From Pseudomonadota bacterium (GTDB lineage Bacteria > Pseudomonadota > Alphaproteobacteria > Sphingomonadales > Sphingomonadaceae): DNA of 6,424 nt. The notes beneath the pieces are model-generated. The model searched no databases. It was not told the DNA's origin and saw only the letters and a program-made list of their open reading frames with translations. The translations under genes were made by a program, and so were the position numbers. Positions 4,353 through 6,424 of the stretch are shown one piece after another. The number at the start of each line of letters is the position of its first letter. The stretch's first letter is position 1. The DNA lies in the NCBI GenBank assembly GCA_023457895.1, contig JAEXAY010000015.1, positions 1 through 6,424 of the forward strand, in the 5' to 3' direction.

Positions 4353-5360
4353 ATGTTCTACGCGTTAAAAGCAATGTCCGTCGGCCTTCTTGCCATTTCA
4401 CTCAGCGGTTGCGTCTCGAGTGTGCTGGATGTCGACAACAAGGCTTCCCAGCCTATTCCGGCCTTGCTGGTCGCCGAGATGTCGAGAAAGTCGATGTCTC
4501 CCTCTTCGCCGATCCTTGTTCGCATTTTCAAACAGGAGAGCGAGCTGGAAATATGGAAGCAGGATCGCACCGGCAAATATGCTCTCCTGAAAACATACCC
4601 GATGTGCCGATGGTCCGGGAAACTCGGCCCGAAGACCCGTGAAGGCGACCGTCAGGCGCCGGAAGGCTTTTACCACGTCAATGCGGGAATGCTGAACCCC
4701 ACCTCCCAATATTACCTGTCTTTCAATCTCGGCTATCCGAACCGGCTTGAAGCGGCACTGGGGTATTCGGGCGACGCCCTGATGGTGCACGGCGCCTGCA
4801 CCTCCTCGGGATGCTATGCGCTAACCGATGATGGGGTCGCCGAGATCTACGCCGTCGCGCGCGAGGCTTTGAAGGGCAGCCAACAGTCCTTTCAGGTTCA
4901 GGCTTTTCCCTTCCGCATGACGCCGCAAAATATGGCGAAGCATCGTGATGACCCCAACTTTGCGTTCTGGACCGACCTGAAGCGCGGCTACGACAGCTTC
5001 GAGGTAACGCGTCGCCAGCCCAGGATTTCGCATTGCGGCGGTCGATATGTCGTGGACACAGAGTTTGAGGCCGGCGAGCCGCGCAATCCGCTTGCTGCCT
5101 GTCCACCGGCCGTCAACCAGTCTCATCCGGCGATAGCCGATCGTACGCAAACCGATTTACGACAGGCAGACATGCTGGTTTCGAGCGGGAGTGCGCTGTC
5201 AGCTCATTCTTACGTAGACGGTGGGATGCATCCGAGCTTTCGCAGGCTACTGAAACGGAATGGTCAGGATGCGCTTGCGAAGCGAACATCGCCGCGGTCT
5301 TCTGTGCCCGTCAGTCGGCCCGACGCAGCGCTCGCGGACCCGCATTCTCCGGACGAGTAA
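4353..5360 (+). CDS. YafK/DpaA-type L,D-transpeptidase family lipoprotein
   Basis: A 335-residue lipoprotein: signal peptide with lipobox LSGC (C20). The catalytic domain spans about 52-215: SPILVRIFKQESELEIWKQD, then YALLKTYPMCRWSGKLGPK, EGDRQAPEGFYHV, and the active-site block MVHGACTSSGCYALTD with H146 and nucleophile C154. YafK-type enzymes are YkuD-fold proteins of the peptidoglycan; E. coli DpaA (YafK) detaches Braun's lipoprotein from the wall, while other members form or edit crosslinks. Residues 230-335 form a low-complexity, Ser/Pro/Arg-rich tail with C228 and C250, typical of longer alphaproteobacterial forms. ATG 4353 is the only near in-frame start that keeps a lipobox signal of normal length; it lacks a Shine-Dalgarno, and the leader at 4218-4368 may supply translation. 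It is 5 bases upstream of the next gene, so clearly an operon. Whether it cuts or makes bonds cannot be read from sequence. Confidence 0.9.
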   Translation: MFYALKAMSVGLLAISLSGCVSSVLDVDNKASQPIPALLVAEMSRKSMSPSSPILVRIFKQESELEIWKQDRTGKYALLKTYPMCRWSGKLGPKTREGDRQAPEGFYHVNAGMLNPTSQYYLSFNLGYPNRLEAALGYSGDALMVHGACTSSGCYALTDDGVAEIYAVAREALKGSQQSFQVQAFPFRMTPQNMAKHRDDPNFAFWTDLKRGYDSFEVTRRQPRISHCGGRYVVDTEFEAGEPRNPLAACPPAVNQSHPAIADRTQTDLRQADMLVSSGSALSAHSYVDGGMHPSFRRLLKRNGQDALAKRTSPRSSVPVSRPDAALADPHSPDE

Positions 5361-5365
5361 CGGAC

Positions 5366-5698
5366 ATGTTGCGTGGTTTTCTGTCACTGCTGGTCGCCCT
5401 GTTGTTGACCCTGCATTTGAGCGCTGCAGCGTCCATCGCGGCACCGGCAACAGACGGTCGCAGCCTGGTTTCATCAGATCTCTTCATAAATACTGGAGAA
5501 AGCTCCGAAATCTCTGCGGTCGACGACAACAATCCCGCACCGGAACCCCTCCCTTCATCCTGTCACGATCATTGCGCCAAACTGATGGCCTACACCGCAT
5601 ATCCCTCGGTGCCAACAACTGTCGAACCATGCAGGGATTTTGGCGAGTTCCGCTTGGAGTCAGCCGGCGTTTCCGGCTTACTCCGACCTCCCCGATAG
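5366..5698 (+). CDS. Small exported Cys/His protein (CHDHC motif), putative metal-binding
   Basis: A 110-residue protein with signal peptide MLRGFLSLLVALLLTLHLSA and processing in the AAASIAA region. A polar, acidic linker follows (TGESSEISAVDDNNPAPEP), then SSCHDHCAKLMAY with C66, H67, H69 and C70, a third Cys at 89, and the ending GLLRPPR. The compact CHxHC cluster could bind Cu or Zn. The overall plan (signal peptide, short linker, His/Cys motif, terminal RPPR) recalls small DUF2946/CopL-like envelope proteins linked to copper tolerance, but I cannot claim homology. It starts 5 bases after the first transpeptidase stop and precedes the second transpeptidase by 123 bases, so it is co-transcribed with at least the first. 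There is no strong Shine-Dalgarno, so it is probably translated by coupling to the upstream gene. Periplasmic. Confidence 0.7.
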   Translation: MLRGFLSLLVALLLTLHLSAAASIAAPATDGRSLVSSDLFINTGESSEISAVDDNNPAPEPLPSSCHDHCAKLMAYTAYPSVPTTVEPCRDFGEFRLESAGVSGLLRPPR

Positions 5699-5821
5699 CA
5701 AGACGCAAGGGGTGTGAATACGACGGCGGGCAAGCCTTTGACCGTCGAGCAATGTATCGCACTTCGCCCTTCAGTACGACCGCTAATCGCGGCGATATTG
5801 TCAGCTATAAGGAGCGAAGCT

Positions 5822-6424
5822 TTGAGCTCGAATTATCAAGACGTGATGCTATCACGTCGCAAACTTCTCACTGTGGCTGCGGCTGCGACAGCAACTGTGG
5901 CTCTACCAGGCTGTGCGACAATCCAGGTTGCGCCAGCCACTCCCGAACCCGAAAAACCCGCTGTAGATGTCGGATATGCCCGGATGTATGGGGCGATGCC
6001 GGAGGAAGATTACCCAATCCCTGCTGTCGATTTAAGCAAGGTGAAGCGTCGCTACTATCGTCAACTCGTCAACGATCCGACCGGCGAACGGCCTGGGACG
6101 ATTGTCGTCGACACCTCCGCATTCCATCTCTATCTCGTGCTGCCCGATGGGAAGGCGATGCGCTACGGCGTAGGGTTGGGACGTCAGGGTTTTACATGGT
6201 CAGGGTCTGGCGTCATTCAGTACAAGCGGCGCTGGCCGCGGTGGACTCCTCCTGAGGAAATGATTGCGCGACAACCAGAACTTGAGAAATACAGCGCAGC
6301 CAATGGCGGCATGGATCCGGGGCTTAACAATCCGCTCGGTGCACGCGCGCTCTATATCTTCCAGGACGGCGTGGACACGCTCTACCGGATACACGGCTCG
6401 CCGGAATATTGGACTATCGGCAAA
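5822..6424 (+). CDS. L,D-transpeptidase, ErfK/YbiS/YcfS/YnhG (YkuD) type, 3' end beyond window
   Basis: The frame is open from TTG 5822 to the window end (201 codons, no stop). The N-terminus carries SRRKLL (R12, R13) and the hydrophobic TVAAAATATVALPGC, i.e. a Tat-like signal combined with lipobox LPGC (C31), implying a Tat-exported lipoprotein. A Pro-rich linker follows, then the YkuD domain from about residue 91: GTIVVDTSAFHLYLVLPDGK, RYGVGLGRQGFTWSG, KRRWPRWTPPEEMIARQPEL, NNPLGARALYIF, and TLYRIHGSPEYWTIG with catalytic H191. The nucleophile motif (usually SSGCIRM) should come within the next ten residues and is cut off. These enzymes make 3-3 crosslinks or attach proteins to peptidoglycan. 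Start: AAGGAG lies 7 bases before the TTG, while the internal GTG/ATG (5843/5846) are inside a hairpin and have no Shine-Dalgarno. It is a different subfamily from the transpeptidase at 4353. Confidence 0.92.
   Translation, partial: MSSNYQDVMLSRRKLLTVAAAATATVALPGCATIQVAPATPEPEKPAVDVGYARMYGAMPEEDYPIPAVDLSKVKRRYYRQLVNDPTGERPGTIVVDTSAFHLYLVLPDGKAMRYGVGLGRQGFTWSGSGVIQYKRRWPRWTPPEEMIARQPELEKYSAANGGMDPGLNNPLGARALYIFQDGVDTLYRIHGSPEYWTIGK
5840..5858 (+). repeat. Perfect 8-bp inverted repeat over the internal start codons of the second transpeptidase
   Basis: GACGTGAT and ATCACGTC pair perfectly around a 3-base GCT loop. The left arm contains the in-frame GTG 5843 and most of ATG 5846. It would mask those codons and favour initiation at the upstream TTG, or act as a translation pause. 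It could also be an operator-like palindrome. Confidence 0.5.

Noticed and set aside
4398..5150. Minus-strand ORFs opposite the YafK-type transpeptidase
   Set aside because: Arg-rich antisense frames of a well-supported gene with lipobox and catalytic motif.
5260..6255. 331-codon plus-strand ORF across the small Cys/His gene and the second transpeptidase
   Set aside because: It is Arg/Ser/Cys-rich, crosses gene boundaries and is a shadow frame; the overlapping frames encode signal peptides and YkuD motifs.
1..6424. CRISPR arrays, tRNA or rRNA genes
   Set aside because: No regularly spaced repeats and no tRNA or rRNA-like sequence were seen on reading both strands.

Overview
The window looks like accessory DNA (plasmid or island) of an alphaproteobacterium, most likely Rhizobiales. 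This rests on moderately GC-rich coding DNA, a periplasmic transglutaminase-like cysteine peptidase of the rhizobial type, a Tat/lipobox YkuD L,D-transpeptidase of the form common in that order, and a MerR regulator with the C-terminal Cys pattern frequent there. No taxonomic marker gene is present, so this is inference from protein style.

Layout. (1) 1-425, minus: a decayed IS110-family transposase fragment (5' truncation, frameshift, in-frame stop) that runs into the 3' end of lspA. (2) 400-1258, minus: a small metal-handling operon, with a MerR-type spaced promoter/operator, a free-standing heavy-metal-associated (HMA) domain protein and lspA. No P-type ATPase is present. (3) 1383-1880, plus: an unrecognised exported protein, ending 3 bases from the end of (4) 1884-2306, minus, a MerR regulator with a divalent-metal Cys signature. 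(5) 2453-2962, plus: a periplasmic PCuAC-like protein whose copper ligands are half lost. (6) 3114-3764, plus: a transglutaminase-like cysteine peptidase. Its 3' end overlaps (7) one of two small membrane-protein genes on the minus strand (3650-3895 and 3981-4097). (8) 4353-5360, plus: a YafK-type L,D-transpeptidase lipoprotein. An unusual leader precedes it: a hairpin whose loop carries a strong Shine-Dalgarno and a two-codon ORF. (9) 5366-5698, plus: a small exported protein with a CHDHC motif. (10) 5822 to the window end, plus: a second, YkuD-type L,D-transpeptidase, cut by the window edge just before its catalytic Cys.

How it may fit together. The left half reads as a Zn/Cd/Pb or mixed-metal response module (MerR, HMA protein, LspA). 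It has apparently lost its ATPase and been scarred by IS110. The right half is an envelope module: two different L,D-transpeptidases flank a small Cys/His protein, with a cysteine peptidase and a degenerate copper chaperone nearby. L,D-transpeptidases are active-site Cys enzymes reported to be inhibited by copper. Pairing them with periplasmic metal binders therefore suggests a cell-wall-under-metal-stress module; this is inference, not something the sequence proves.
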